Source of the DNA: Phormidium ambiguum IAM M-71
Lineage (GTDB): Bacteria > Cyanobacteriota > Cyanobacteriia > Cyanobacteriales > Aerosakkonemataceae
Direction: 5' to 3'
Assembly (NCBI RefSeq): GCF_001904725.1
Contig: NZ_MRCE01000023.1
Span: 32,527-96,526, forward strand
Length of the DNA stretch: 64,000 nt
In this document: positions 18,081 to 27,877 of the stretch, piece after piece
Layout of the letters: every line of letters begins with the position of its first letter
Numbering within the stretch: the stretch's first letter is position 1
Made by a program: the position numbers and the translations under genes
Notes under the pieces: generated by a model
Told to the model about the DNA's origin: nothing
Database searches by the model: none
The model's input: the letters and a program-made list of their open reading frames with translations, nothing else

Positions 18081-19103
18081 ATGTTTGGTCTCATTGGTCA
18101 CCTTACCAGCTTAGAACACGCCCAATTAGTAGCAAGAGACTTGGGCTACCCAGAATATGCCGATCAAGGCTTAGATTTTTGGTGTTCCGCACCGCCTCAA
18201 ATTGTTGATGAAATTACAGTCACCAGCATTACAGGTCAAAAAATTAAAGGACAATATGTAGAATCTTGCTTTTTGCCAGAAATGTTGGCAAATAGAAGGA
18301 TTAAAGCAGCCACACGCAAAATAGTAAATGCAATGGCTCATGCTCAAAAGCATGGCATTAACATTACTGCTCTAGGTGGTTTTTCTTCAATTATTTTTGA
18401 AAATTTCAATCTTAGTCAAATCACTCAAGTTCGCAATATTAAATTAGAATTTGAGCGTTTTACCACAGGCAATACCCACACAGCTTACATTATTTGCCGC
18501 CAAGTAGAACAAGCTGCCAAAGAATTAGGAATCGAATTATCAAAGGCGACAGTAGCAATTTGCGGCGCAACAGGCGATATTGGTAGTGCTGTTTGCCGCT
18601 GGTTAAATGAGCGGACAGATGTGGCAGAAATGTTGTTGATTGCCCGCGACCGCGATCGTCTAACATCTTTACAAGAAGAACTCGGTCGAGGCAAAATTCT
18701 AGGATTAGAAGAAGCCCTACCTTTAGCTGATATCGTAGTTTGGGTTGCCAGTATGCCTAAAGGTGTAGAAATCGATCCAACTACATTAAAACAACCTTGT
18801 TTATTAATTGATGGTGGCTACCCCAAAAACTTAGGCACAAAAATTCAGCATCCCGGAGTCTACGTCCTCAATGGCGGTATTGTGGAACATTCCCTCGACA
18901 TTGATTGGAAAATCATGAAAATCGTCAACATGGACGTACCAACACGCCAATTATTTGCCTGTTTCGCCGAATCAATGCTACTCGAATTTGAAAAATGGTA
19001 CACCAACTTTTCTTGGGGGAGAAATCAAATTACAGTCGCAAAAATGGAACAAATTGGCGAAGTTTCAGTGAAGCACGGATTTCGACCGTTGCTGTCATTT
19101 TGA
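18081..19103 (+). CDS. aar: long-chain acyl-[acyl-carrier-protein] reductase
   Basis: A 340-residue enzyme that reduces acyl-ACP to the fatty aldehyde used by ADO. The N-terminal part starts [15 protein letters not shown]. The Rossmann segment [17 protein letters not shown] (about 159-175) binds NADPH. The acyl-thioester cysteine is C294 in [13 protein letters not shown], the position known for cyanobacterial AAR. It follows ado, as in most alkane-producing cyanobacteria, and accA lies further downstream past the inserted repeat-protein genes. Confidence 0.96.
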   Translation: MFGLIGHLTSLEHAQLVARDLGYPEYADQGLDFWCSAPPQIVDEITVTSITGQKIKGQYVESCFLPEMLANRRIKAATRKIVNAMAHAQKHGINITALGGFSSIIFENFNLSQITQVRNIKLEFERFTTGNTHTAYIICRQVEQAAKELGIELSKATVAICGATGDIGSAVCRWLNERTDVAEMLLIARDRDRLTSLQEELGRGKILGLEEALPLADIVVWVASMPKGVEIDPTTLKQPCLLIDGGYPKNLGTKIQHPGVYVLNGGIVEHSLDIDWKIMKIVNMDVPTRQLFACFAESMLLEFEKWYTNFSWGRNQITVAKMEQIGEVSVKHGFRPLLSF

Positions 19104-19129
19104 TGATAACTTAGCCTTTTTTACAGTCT

Positions 19130-19164
19130 GTAGGTTGGGTTAACTCATATTTAACCCAACCTAC
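19130..19164. terminator. perfect hairpin between aar and the convergent repeat-protein gene
   Basis: GTAGGTTGGGTTAA / TTAACCCAACCTAC, a perfect 14-bp stem with a 7-nt loop, between two converging genes. It resembles a dispersed cyanobacterial repeat and would serve as a bidirectional terminator. Confidence 0.7.
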
Positions 19165-19176
19165 TATATTTCAACT

Positions 19177-20229
19177 TTAAAGAAACGGCTCTCCCCGCGT
19201 AAATTGCAATTTATATTGAATTTCATTCACAGATATTACTCCCTCAACCTTAGCAATTAAATCAGGGTTTTCCCCATTAAGAAATATATTCAAACTATCG
19301 CCAGATTGAACAAAATCATAATTCCATGATCCCCCGGCTAAGACAATTTCATCTTTGCCGATTTCATAATTTCTAATCCAGGCATAATCCGCATCTCCAT
19401 TTCCTCGATAAAATGGCACACTATAAGAATGAATGTCTGGGTAAAATACGGTAGCAAGAGTTTGCCCCAAAACGAAAGTATCTTCTCCATTCCCACCAAA
19501 AAGAACATCAGCTTCATTAACTCCGAAGCCTAAATGTAAAGCTTGACCTCCAGTGGGAGTAGTACCCCTTAATTCTGGCCCAATATATGCGTCTACTCCA
19601 TAAAGTGTATCTATTTGTCCAAAAGCAACAACAGTATCGTTACCTGTTGTGCCATTAAAAGTACCACCTCCTCTGTCCTCAAATTGTCCGAATTTAATGT
19701 AATGTTCTAAAGTCGAACCAAATAAACCAGCTTGTACGGCTGCTTCTACATCTGGATTGACTTTTTCTAAATTGTATGAATTCGGAGGAATTTCCCTAGT
19801 TATCCCACTATAAGCAAATTCGTTAAAACTGGTTCCAGAGCGATTTTCGGATTGTCCAAATTGTAAGTAATGAGTTAAACCAGAACTAAGATTACCCGAT
19901 GTTACTGCTGCTGCTACATCGGGATTTTTCCGCAAATAAAATTGTTCATCAAACAGTAAACTAGCTCGCCGACCTTCTGTTTCACCAGCTAAAATAAAGT
20001 GTTGCAACCCAGAATGGAAATTACCAGAGGCAACAGCAGTTGCCACATCAGAATTTTTCCGTAAATAGAACTGTTCGTCATAGAAAGGTGACACGGAAAC
20101 TCGTCCTTCTGCCAAACCGAATTTTTGGAAATGTTCTAAACCAGAAGATAAAATTCTCGCATTGACAGCTGCTTGCACATCAGGGTTATGTGCTAGGTAA
20201 AAAGATTCGTTAAATACTGAGAAGTTCAT
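19177..20229 (-). CDS. tandem-repeat protein with RTX-like C-terminus (4 repeats)
   Basis: A 350-residue protein. Four ~38-residue repeats fill the N-terminal half, each shaped like YLRKNPDVAAAV...SGLTHYLQFGQSENR. The fourth is diverged and has an insert. The C-terminal half has GTTGNDTVVAFGQIDTLYG, FGGNGEDTFVLGQ and RGNGDADYAWIRNYEIGKDEIVL, like Ca-binding RTX-type beta roll surroundings in cyanobacterial surface or secreted proteins. No N-terminal signal peptide is visible, which fits type I secretion through a C-terminal signal. A close paralogue with six repeats lies upstream at 20521-21819. Function unknown. Confidence 0.85.
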   Translation of the reverse strand: MNFSVFNESFYLAHNPDVQAAVNARILSSGLEHFQKFGLAEGRVSVSPFYDEQFYLRKNSDVATAVASGNFHSGLQHFILAGETEGRRASLLFDEQFYLRKNPDVAAAVTSGNLSSGLTHYLQFGQSENRSGTSFNEFAYSGITREIPPNSYNLEKVNPDVEAAVQAGLFGSTLEHYIKFGQFEDRGGGTFNGTTGNDTVVAFGQIDTLYGVDAYIGPELRGTTPTGGQALHLGFGVNEADVLFGGNGEDTFVLGQTLATVFYPDIHSYSVPFYRGNGDADYAWIRNYEIGKDEIVLAGGSWNYDFVQSGDSLNIFLNGENPDLIAKVEGVISVNEIQYKLQFTRGEPFL

Positions 20230-20520
20230 ATTTTTTTTATTAAAGAGAATACATCAATAATAACTTTGGTTTGATAGATATTCCTGAAAGTCTTCAGTAA
20301 AGAATTGTCAATTTATTTATTTGATCGCTAAAGAACAATACCATCAATAGTAGTTGAAAAATCCGATAATTTTTCAGCGTAAAACTTACCCTTTAGAGTG
20401 GAGAATTTGACCAAACTTACTGGAAGCAAAGATAGCGATCATTGCTCTTATTTTGCACTAACTTATAATTTTTCCATCTCTAAATTAGGTTAGTAAATAT
20501 TTAATCTCTATCTACTATTT

Positions 20521-21819
20521 TTAATACATAAATCCTCCTCCAAATTGTAACTTACTTTCAATTTGACTTACAGAAGTAACTCCCTTAACCTGAGCAATTA
20601 AATCAGGAGTGGTTAATGGTTGATTCTCATAACCAGAACGACTGAGAATTATATTCAAGCTATCGCCAGACTGCACAAAATCATAATTACTTGCTGCCCC
20701 AGCTAACAGAATTTCATCTTTGCCAATTTCATAATTTTCAATTCTGGCATAATCAGCATCTCCCTTACCTCGATAAAATGGCAAAGGAACAGGGCCAAAT
20801 TTCGCAAAATAAGTTTGCCCCAAAGCAAAAGTATCTTTTCCATTACCACCAACAAGGACATCAACTTCATTAATTCCAGAAGTAAAATATAAAGCTTGAC
20901 CTCCAACGGGAGTACCACCTATCGCATCTTGTCCAATCTCTGCATCTACTCCATAAAGTGTATCTATTTGCCCAAAACCAATAACAGTATCGTTGCCTTT
21001 CGTACCATTAAAAATACCTCCTCTGCCTTCAAATTGTCCGTAGGTAAGGTAATGTTCTAAAGCCGAGCCAAAATAACCAGCTTTTATGGCTTCTTCTACA
21101 TCTGGATTGACTTTTCTATTAGTAGATAGCCCAATATAACCAAATTCGTTAAAATTGGTTCCCGAAAGATATATTAATTTTCCTACTTGTAAGTAATGGT
21201 CTAAACCAGAACTAAATCTACCATCTGCTACTTGCGCCGCTACATTGGGATTTTTCCGCAAATAAAATTGTTCATCAAACAGTAAACTAGCTTTCCGACT
21301 TTCTGTTTCACCAGCTAAGATAAAGTGTTCTAACCCAGAACGGAAAATACCAGAAGCAACTGCGGTTGCTACATCGGAATTTTTTTGCAAATAGTACTGT
21401 TCGTCATAGAAAGGTGAGATGAAAACTCGGTTTTCTGCTTCACCTGCGGCAAAAAAGTGTTGTAACCCAGAACGGAAAATTCCAGAGGTAACTGCTGTCG
21501 CTACATCTGAATTTTTTTGTAAGTAGAAGCGTTCGTCATAGAAAGGTGAAACCGAAACTCTTCCTTCTGCTTCACCAGCTAAGATAAAGTGTTCTAAACC
21601 AGAATGAAATGTCCCGAAGGCAACTTCTGTGGCGACATCAGAATTTTTTCGTAAATAGTTTTGTTCGTTGTAGTAAGGTGAGACGGAAACCCGTCCTTCT
21701 GCCAAACCAAATTTTTGAAAATGTTCAAAACCAGAGGTGAAATATCCGGTATTGACGGCTGCTTGCACATCAGGGTTGTGTGCGAGGTAAAAAGATTCGT
21801 TAAATATGGAGAAACTCAT
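20521..21819 (-). CDS. tandem-repeat protein with RTX-like C-terminus (6 repeats)
   Basis: A 432-residue paralogue of the 19177-20229 product with nearly the same first 38 residues (FNESFYLAHNPDVQAAVN) and the same C-terminal RTX-like region (GTKGNDTVIGFGQIDTLYG; GGNGKDTFALGQ). It has about six repeats of the YLQKNSDVATAV...SGLEHFILAGE form instead of four. The two genes point the same way with a 291-bp spacer, so they look like a local duplication followed by repeat gain or loss. Probably exported; partner transporter genes are absent from the window. Confidence 0.85.
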   Translation of the reverse strand: MSFSIFNESFYLAHNPDVQAAVNTGYFTSGFEHFQKFGLAEGRVSVSPYYNEQNYLRKNSDVATEVAFGTFHSGLEHFILAGEAEGRVSVSPFYDERFYLQKNSDVATAVTSGIFRSGLQHFFAAGEAENRVFISPFYDEQYYLQKNSDVATAVASGIFRSGLEHFILAGETESRKASLLFDEQFYLRKNPNVAAQVADGRFSSGLDHYLQVGKLIYLSGTNFNEFGYIGLSTNRKVNPDVEEAIKAGYFGSALEHYLTYGQFEGRGGIFNGTKGNDTVIGFGQIDTLYGVDAEIGQDAIGGTPVGGQALYFTSGINEVDVLVGGNGKDTFALGQTYFAKFGPVPLPFYRGKGDADYARIENYEIGKDEILLAGAASNYDFVQSGDSLNIILSRSGYENQPLTTPDLIAQVKGVTSVSQIESKLQFGGGFMY

Positions 21820-21943
21820 ATTCTTTTATAAAAGACTATCTAGTTAAAAATACTTAGATATTGATAGATGTTCCTGAAACTTTGGGATAAAGAATTGTCA
21901 AGATAGCTGTACGATCGTAAAAGCACTGTATCGTCAAAAGTAG

Positions 21944-22933
21944 TTGAGCAACGTGGTAACTTCTGAGCGCAAACCTTACCTGTTAGATTTTGAAAAGCCT
22001 CTGGCTGAGCTAGAAAATCGTATCGAACAAATCCGAGAGCTAGCTACAGAAAATGGAGTCGATGTCACCGATCAGATTCGCCAGCTGGAATCACGAGCTT
22101 TAGAACTGCGTCACGAAATTTTCAGTAATTTGTCTCCCGCCCAGAAAATCCAATTGGCGCGTCATCCCCGCCGCCCCAGTACTTTGGATTATATTCAAGC
22201 GATTAGTGATGAATGGATGGAATTACATGGCGATCGCAATGGTGGCGATGACCCCGCTTTGGTGGGCGGTGTGGGTAGTATCGCGGGTCGTCCAGTGGTA
22301 ATGTTGGGTCATCAAAAAGGTCGAGATACTAAAGATAATGTAGCGCGGCGATTCGGTATGGCTTCTCCTGGCGGTTATCGGAAAGCGATGCGCTTGATGG
22401 AACACGCCGATCGTTTTGGGATGCCAATTATTACTTTTATTGATACTCCAGGTGCTTGGGCTGGTGTGGAAGCGGAACAATTAGGTCAAGGAGAAGCGAT
22501 CGCTTACAATTTAAGGGAAATGTTTCGCTTAAATGTACCTATTATTTGTACTGTCATCGGTGAAGGTGGCTCAGGCGGTGCTTTGGGAATCGGCGTAGGC
22601 GATCGACTTTTAATGTTTGAACACTCAGTTTATACCGTTGCTAGTCCTGAAGCTTGTGCTTCTATCCTCTGGAAAGATGCAGCCAAAGCTCCCCAAGCTG
22701 CGGAAGCTCTGAAAATTACCGCCACAGATTTGAAAAATTTGGGAATTTTAGACGATTTATTAACAGAACCGATCGGTGGCGCTCACTCCGACCCTTTAAA
22801 AACAGCAGCTATACTTAAACAAGCACTGTTACATCACTTAACAGAACTTTCTCAACTGACCAATAGCGAACGTCGGGAATTACGCTATCAAAAATTCCGT
22901 CGGATTGGTGTATTCATGGAGTTGTCCGCTTGA
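21944..22933 (+). CDS. accA: acetyl-CoA carboxylase carboxyltransferase subunit alpha
   Basis: A 329-residue crotonase-fold subunit. It joins AccD to move the carboxyl group from biotin-AccB to acetyl-CoA, making malonyl-CoA for fatty acid synthesis. Typical text: [67 protein letters not shown]. No clear ribosome site: TTG at 21944 is the upstream possibility and GTG at 21953 ([11 protein letters not shown]) is closer to the usual N-terminus. It is part of the ado-aar-accA-SDR-folE neighbourhood, linking the precursor supply to alkane synthesis. Confidence 0.95.
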   Translation: MSNVVTSERKPYLLDFEKPLAELENRIEQIRELATENGVDVTDQIRQLESRALELRHEIFSNLSPAQKIQLARHPRRPSTLDYIQAISDEWMELHGDRNGGDDPALVGGVGSIAGRPVVMLGHQKGRDTKDNVARRFGMASPGGYRKAMRLMEHADRFGMPIITFIDTPGAWAGVEAEQLGQGEAIAYNLREMFRLNVPIICTVIGEGGSGGALGIGVGDRLLMFEHSVYTVASPEACASILWKDAAKAPQAAEALKITATDLKNLGILDDLLTEPIGGAHSDPLKTAAILKQALLHHLTELSQLTNSERRELRYQKFRRIGVFMELSA

Positions 22934-23141
22934 AATTTCGATCTCTTAGGTTCAAGTCTGTCACAAATGATATAATCAGAGCGTAACATTTGTTTACACA
23001 AACTCTCATACTCTACTGACTCTAGGTTGAGTTCAGTAAAGCGAGTGTACCATCACCAATTTGGGGAATATCAACTCGTCCTGTTGAAAGTTGCCAAAAA
23101 GCGATGGGTGTTCAAGACAAATTTCGAGACAATTTAACTCC

Positions 23142-23867
23142 ATGAGTGCTTCTAGCGAAAGACGCGCACTGATTACAGGAGCCAGCAGTGGCATTGGTAA
23201 AGCGACAGCTTTAGCATTTGCTCGGGCTGGGATTCATGTAGGATTACTAAGTCGCTCCCAAGAAAAATTGGCAGTGGTGGTTGAAGAAGCAGCGAAAGCT
23301 GGGGTGAATGCGAAAGCTTACCCCATAGACTTAGCTGAAACTGACCAAGTAAAAGCCAAAATGCAAGCAATTGCAGCAGACTTTGGCCCGATCGATATCT
23401 TGGTAAATAATGCTGGCATGGGGTACACCAAAAACATCATCGATACCCCGCTTTCTGACTGGCAAAAGGTGATTGACCTAAATCTTACCAGTGTTTTTCA
23501 GTGCATTCAGGGTGTATTACCCCAAATGCGCGATCGCCAAAACGGAACAATTATCAATGTGGTTTCCATCGCTGGTCAACAAGCCTTTCCTGGCTGGGGT
23601 TTATACTGCGTCAGCAAATTCGGCTTGATGGCACTCTCCAAATCTCTGGCTGCTGAAGAACGCGCTTACGGTATTCGAGTGAGTGCAATTTGTCCAGGTT
23701 CAGTGAATACACAACTTTGGGACACAGATACAGTTGATGCTGATTTCGATCGCTCAGCTATGCTCGACCCCGAAACAGTAGCCCAAACAATTCTTGTCGC
23801 CGCACTACTACCACAACAAGCAGCGATCGAAGAATTAACCCTCATGCCCAGTCGCGGCGCATTCTAA
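23142..23867 (+). CDS. SDR family oxidoreductase
   Basis: A 241-residue classical short-chain dehydrogenase. It has the cofactor motif [12 protein letters not shown], the NAG strand [10 protein letters not shown], the catalytic Ser in [10 protein letters not shown] and YCVSK with catalytic Tyr and Lys. The ATG at 23142 ([13 protein letters not shown]) is preferred over an upstream TTG at 23091, since the family starts just before the cofactor motif. Preference is likely NADP, since Arg-Ser follows strand 2. Substrate unknown. Short-chain dehydrogenases often sit near ado/aar/accA in cyanobacteria. Confidence 0.88.
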   Translation: MSASSERRALITGASSGIGKATALAFARAGIHVGLLSRSQEKLAVVVEEAAKAGVNAKAYPIDLAETDQVKAKMQAIAADFGPIDILVNNAGMGYTKNIIDTPLSDWQKVIDLNLTSVFQCIQGVLPQMRDRQNGTIINVVSIAGQQAFPGWGLYCVSKFGLMALSKSLAAEERAYGIRVSAICPGSVNTQLWDTDTVDADFDRSAMLDPETVAQTILVAALLPQQAAIEELTLMPSRGAF

Positions 23868-23914
23868 GGATTTACATCCTGTTTTCACTTAATTCTCTAA
23901 ACTTAAGGCTAATC

Positions 23915-24625
23915 ATGACTATCGCTTCCTCCAACGGTTCTAACGGATCTCAATCCCGCTCTGTAAATACCAATAGCACTTTGAATGTACCATCTCGGCC
24001 CGATCGCAACACCTTAAACGGTCGAGAAGCACAGTTACACACTCCATCAGAAGAAGATAACCAAGCAATGATGGACGCTGTACGGACAATGCTTTTGGGA
24101 GTAGGAGAAGATCCCGAACGAGAAGGATTGCTCAAAACTCCCAAGCGAGTAGCAGAGGCGATGCGCTTCCTCACCAGCGGCTACAATCAGTCTCTTGAAG
24201 AACTGGTAAATAATGCCATTTTTGATGAAGGTCATAACGAAATGGTACTTGTGAGAGATATCAATTTCTTTAGCCTTTGCGAACACCACATGCTACCCTT
24301 CATGGGAAGAGCGCACGTTGCTTATATTCCCAATGAAAAAGTTGTTGGATTGAGCAAATTAGCCAGAATTGTCGAAATGTATTCTCGCCGATTACAAGTT
24401 CAAGAACGTTTAACTCGTCAAGTTGCTGAAGCAATTCAAACAATCCTAGAACCAAAAGGTGTGGCAGTAGTTATGGAAGCTAGCCATATGTGTATGGTAA
24501 TGCGCGGAGTCCAAAAACCTGGCTCTTGGACTGTTACTAGTGCAATGGTAGGAGTATTCCAAGAAGAACAAAAAACCCGTGAAGAATTCCTCAATTTAAT
24601 TCGTCACCAACCTGCTTTCTTCTAA
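23915..24625 (+). CDS. folE: GTP cyclohydrolase I
   Basis: A 236-residue enzyme (GTP to 7,8-dihydroneopterin triphosphate), the first step to folate and pterins. The zinc ligands are C122 and H125 in [12 protein letters not shown] and C193 in [12 protein letters not shown]. The first ~45 residues are a low-complexity Ser/Asn extension ([11 protein letters not shown]), common in cyanobacterial FolE. It lies about 48 bp after the SDR gene on the same strand and may share its transcript. A long imperfect inverted repeat separates it from convergent trpF. Confidence 0.95.
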   Translation: MTIASSNGSNGSQSRSVNTNSTLNVPSRPDRNTLNGREAQLHTPSEEDNQAMMDAVRTMLLGVGEDPEREGLLKTPKRVAEAMRFLTSGYNQSLEELVNNAIFDEGHNEMVLVRDINFFSLCEHHMLPFMGRAHVAYIPNEKVVGLSKLARIVEMYSRRLQVQERLTRQVAEAIQTILEPKGVAVVMEASHMCMVMRGVQKPGSWTVTSAMVGVFQEEQKTREEFLNLIRHQPAFF

Positions 24626-24698
24626 AAATTTAAGATTTTCAATGGGGAATTTTGAGGTAAATTAACATTTGAGTTTAAAGTTCCCTTAATTAAATGAC

Positions 24699-24777
24699 AA
24701 AATTAGTTTGTTGTAGTTATTTTAGTCAGATTTTTTAATAAAAAACATGACTAAATTTATCACAACAAACTAATTTT
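24699..24777. repeat. 79-bp long imperfect inverted repeat between folE and trpF
   Basis: The outer arms AAAATTAGTTTGTTGT (24699-24714) and ACAACAAACTAATTTT (24762-24777) are perfect over 16 bp. Inside them TTTAGTCA (24721-24728) pairs with TGACTAAA (24748-24755), then a T-run pairs with an A-run. Together they make one A/T-rich hairpin of nearly 39 bp per arm. It could be a bidirectional terminator or a foldback element remnant. Confidence 0.8.
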
Positions 24778-24793
24778 ATTATTCACCCTAGTA

Positions 24794-25438
24794 TTAGGAC
24801 TGGACATATTCTGTTTGCCTTAGCTTGGTAAATAGTTGGGCTACTTTATCTAAGTCTTTGTCTCCTGGCGATCGCTCTACACCACTAGATAAATCAATTC
24901 CATCAGGTTGTAGTAAGCTTAACGCATCTCCTATATTATCCGGTGTTAAGCCACCCGCAAGTAACCAAGGTAAACAAGGTTTGTATTGTTTTAAAGTTAA
25001 CCAATCTAAAGTTTTACCCGTACCACCTAATTGAGTAGGATGATAAGCATCTAATAATAGTAGATCGACTGAATTAGCATAAATTTCCGAGTTAGTTAAA
25101 CATTCAGTAGTTCGTACTCGTAAAGCTTTGATAATTTCTTTATCTGGTAAACACTGGCGTAACTGTTGGCAAAATTCAGGTGATTCATCACCGTGTAACT
25201 GAATCCCTGTTAATCCCGTCGCAGTTATTATTTGACAAATTTCTGCCATAGTAGTATTTGCAAATACACCAATACAATCTATTGTTTGTGACAGACCTTG
25301 AATCGCCTGAGAAATTTGTGGTGGACTAACGTAGCGGGGAGAGGAGGGGACACAAATAAAGCCTAAAGCCGTCGCTCCCATTTGCGCGATCGCATTAGCT
25401 TGTTCCAGTTTAGTTATCCCGCAAATTTTTACCCGCAT
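24794..25438 (-). CDS. trpF: phosphoribosylanthranilate isomerase
   Basis: A 214-residue (beta/alpha)8 enzyme of tryptophan synthesis, converting phosphoribosylanthranilate to the deoxyribulose phosphate. It opens with [11 protein letters not shown] (catalytic Cys) and has [38 protein letters not shown] (catalytic Asp) and LAGGLTPDN with DLSSGVER, the phosphate-binding loops. Single gene, as is usual for cyanobacterial trp genes, converging with folE across the hairpin. Confidence 0.96.
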   Translation of the reverse strand: MRVKICGITKLEQANAIAQMGATALGFICVPSSPRYVSPPQISQAIQGLSQTIDCIGVFANTTMAEICQIITATGLTGIQLHGDESPEFCQQLRQCLPDKEIIKALRVRTTECLTNSEIYANSVDLLLLDAYHPTQLGGTGKTLDWLTLKQYKPCLPWLLAGGLTPDNIGDALSLLQPDGIDLSSGVERSPGDKDLDKVAQLFTKLRQTEYVQS

Positions 25439-25572
25439 ATTTTACTTAACCTCAGAGAAATTGTCTAAATTTGTATCAAAACTTTGCGATTATGTTAACT
25501 CTTAAAACAAAAAGAATTTTTTGGACATGAGCTTTTTATAATTCTTGATGAAGTTCTGTAAGGAGACTCATC

Positions 25573-25848
25573 TTGATTCACTCAATTTTACTAGCAGTTG
25601 AGTATATTGCTCCCAACACAGCCAGCTGGAGTCCAGCTGTAGGCTTAGTCATGATTCTTTGCAATTTGATTGCCATTGCCATTGGTCGCTTTGCAATTAA
25701 AAATCCTGGCCAAAGCCCAGATCTTCCAGTCTCAAAACCTGCATTATTCCGTAATTTTACTTTGGCCGAACTGCTCGCCACCATGAGTTTTGGACACATT
25801 CTGGGGGCTGGAGTAATTTTAGGTTTAGGCAACGCAGGTGTCCTTTAA
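25573..25848 (+). CDS. psaK: photosystem I reaction centre subunit PsaK (copy 1)
   Basis: A 91-residue two-helix thylakoid protein of the PSI periphery. It has PNTASWSPAVGLVMILCNLIAI as helix 1 and ELLATMSFGHILGAGVILGLGNAG as helix 2, with a short polar loop between. The start must be TTG at 25573, since AGGAG lies 7 nt before it and no ATG is in reach. A second psaK follows 196 bp downstream on the same strand with the same start type. Two psaK genes allow light-dependent exchange in cyanobacteria, where one form is induced under high light; which this is cannot be read here. Confidence 0.95.
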   Translation: MIHSILLAVEYIAPNTASWSPAVGLVMILCNLIAIAIGRFAIKNPGQSPDLPVSKPALFRNFTLAELLATMSFGHILGAGVILGLGNAGVL

Positions 25849-26044
25849 TCCAGTCAGGAAAAAGAACTCATGAGATAGTAGAGGTGATTGTCTCCTGTCT
25901 CTTGTCTTCTGTTGTCTAAATAATTCTTCAAACTTCTCACTCTGCGCTTTATAAGAAATATTGCTTTTATCCCTAGACTAAAGTTGCAGGGAGTGTCAAA
26001 ATCCATACTTATTGATTGATTTTCTCAAAATAGGAGAAAGAACT

Positions 26045-26302
26045 TTGATTAACTCCATTTTACTAGCCGCACAAGTTCTGAATGTTCGCTCCGATAATTG
26101 GTCTTTGCAGGTAGGAGCGGTAATGATTCTTTGTAACATTCTGGCATTGTTAATTGTTCGCTATGCTACTCAAGATCGTGGCAGTAAACCTGCTTCCCCT
26201 GTACCTGGTTTTGGTTTACCACAATTGATTGCAGGGGCTTGCTTTGGTCACATTATAGGCGCTGGTGTAATTTTGGGACTGACTAATTCTGGAGTCCTCT
26301 AA
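26045..26302 (+). CDS. psaK: photosystem I reaction centre subunit PsaK (copy 2)
   Basis: An 85-residue PsaK. Helix 1 is QVGAVMILCNILALLIV and helix 2 is LIAGACFGHIIGAGVILGLTNSG. I place the start at TTG 26045 with AGGAG 8 nt upstream (26032-26036), which trims 11 residues from the longest open frame at 26012; the result starts MINSILLAAQ, parallel to copy 1. It differs from copy 1 mainly in the loop (DRGSKPASPVPGFG). A strong hairpin repeat at 26345-26379 follows. Confidence 0.93.
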   Translation: MINSILLAAQVLNVRSDNWSLQVGAVMILCNILALLIVRYATQDRGSKPASPVPGFGLPQLIAGACFGHIIGAGVILGLTNSGVL

Positions 26303-26344
26303 GATAATCTGGTGTAGTCAATCATTCAGAATTAAATAAATCTT

Positions 26345-26379
26345 TATATCCCCGGCTTCTTGAAGAAGTCGGGGATATA
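26345..26379 (+). terminator. hairpin after psaK copy 2
   Basis: TATATCCCCGGCTTCTT / AAGAAGTCGGGGATATA, a 17-bp stem with one G-T mismatch. It matches a hairpin that recurs between genes in many filamentous cyanobacteria. No T-run follows, so termination is less certain than the structure. Confidence 0.7.
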
Positions 26380-26413
26380 GATTAAAAGTAGAGAAAGTTA
26401 AGGGAAGTTTGTT

Positions 26414-27634
26414 ATGCAGTCAGGCTGGCGAATCGGGTCTATATTCGGTATCCCATTGTACATCGACCCATCGTGGCTGATTATTTTGGCATTTTTTAGT
26501 TTTACTAATGGCATCAATTTACAGCAAGATTATCCGGGTTGGGCTTCAGGAACAGCTTGGTTGATTGGCTTTTGCATGGCATTTTTACTATTTATTTCTG
26601 TGTTATTGCATGAGTTAGGTCATAGTTTAGTGGCTCGATCGCAAGGGATTAAAGTTAGTTCTATTACTTTATTTTTATTTGGTGGTATGGCGGCGATCGA
26701 TCGAGAATCAAAAACTCCAGGGTTGTCGTTTCAAGTAGCGATCGCAGGTCCAATAGTTAGTTTTTGTTTATTCATATCATTAACTTTAGTCACTATGCTA
26801 TTTCCAATGCTTAGTCCTTTAGGGGTGTTAGTCAAAAGTTTGGCAAAAATTAATTTAGTCTTGGCTTTGTTTAATTTAATTCCCGGTTTACCTTTAGATG
26901 GAGGACAAATTTTAAAAGCTGCTGTATGGAAGGTGACAGGCGATCGTCTGAAAGCGATTCATTGGGCAGCTAAAACCGGAAAATTAATTGGTTGGTTAGG
27001 GATTATTTGTGGGGTAGTCTTTAGTTTATGGGTATCTGGTTTATTGTGGATTTCTCTAATTGGTTGGTTTATTTTGCGAAATGCTAATGCTTACGATCAG
27101 ATTACCAGCATTCAAGAAACTTTATTAGAACTAATAGCTGCTGACGCAATGACTAGAGACTTTCGTGTTATTGATGCAGATATGACTTTGGCAAAATTTG
27201 CTGATGATTATTTATTAAATAGTAATCCAACAGAAGTATATTTTGCCGCTTCTGATGGTCGATATCGCGGTTTAGTATCAGTTGATGATTTGCGATCGAT
27301 CGAAAGAAGTCAATGGGAAATCCAAACTATTCATAACATAGTTAAACCTTTAACAGAAATCCCTCATTTAGAAGAAAATACTGCTTTAGTAGATGTTATT
27401 AATCGTCTAGAAACTGATAATTTACCTAGAATTACTGTTTTATCGCCCGCAGGTGCTGTTGCTGGATTAATCGATCGAGGCGATATCATCAGAACTTTAG
27501 CTCAAAAACTAAATGTTCTCATTCCTGAAGCTCAAATTAAGCGGATTAAAGAAGAAGGTAACTATCCGCCCGGATTACAAATTGCCACACTAGCTCAACA
27601 AGCAGCAGAATCTCGATCGATCGATACAATTTAA
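26414..27634 (+). CDS. site-2-protease family metalloprotease with CBS pair
   Basis: A 406-residue membrane protease. HELGH (residues 66-70) in helix 2 is the zinc site, and the third ligand region is LIPGLPLDGGQILKA (about 154-168). Hydrophobic helices fill roughly residues 20-230. A cytoplasmic CBS pair follows (MTRDFRVIDADMTL with YRGLVSVDDL; IPHLEENTALVDV with VAGLIDRGDI). This is the SpoIVFB-type S2P-CBS arrangement, cutting substrates within the membrane, perhaps under nucleotide control. The substrate, possibly an anti-sigma factor, is unknown. Single gene after psaK. Confidence 0.9.
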   Translation: MQSGWRIGSIFGIPLYIDPSWLIILAFFSFTNGINLQQDYPGWASGTAWLIGFCMAFLLFISVLLHELGHSLVARSQGIKVSSITLFLFGGMAAIDRESKTPGLSFQVAIAGPIVSFCLFISLTLVTMLFPMLSPLGVLVKSLAKINLVLALFNLIPGLPLDGGQILKAAVWKVTGDRLKAIHWAAKTGKLIGWLGIICGVVFSLWVSGLLWISLIGWFILRNANAYDQITSIQETLLELIAADAMTRDFRVIDADMTLAKFADDYLLNSNPTEVYFAASDGRYRGLVSVDDLRSIERSQWEIQTIHNIVKPLTEIPHLEENTALVDVINRLETDNLPRITVLSPAGAVAGLIDRGDIIRTLAQKLNVLIPEAQIKRIKEEGNYPPGLQIATLAQQAAESRSIDTI

Positions 27635-27877
27635 TCTTAAAACTTTTATCAGTAAATAGATAAATTAATTTAGTAAAGAAAGGCAACAATAAAAAATCCT
27701 TTCATTTCCTACATTTTGCTAAACATGGATAAATTAAACTAAGAGTTAAATCTTATTAAGAAAAGTTAATAATACCTATTAAAATTGTGATTGTTGCAAG
27801 TTATAATATCAGCTTAGGAAATTAAAATCGAAAAAATTAATCATCTTGAATTTCCCACCTTTACGAGGTAATAAAAC

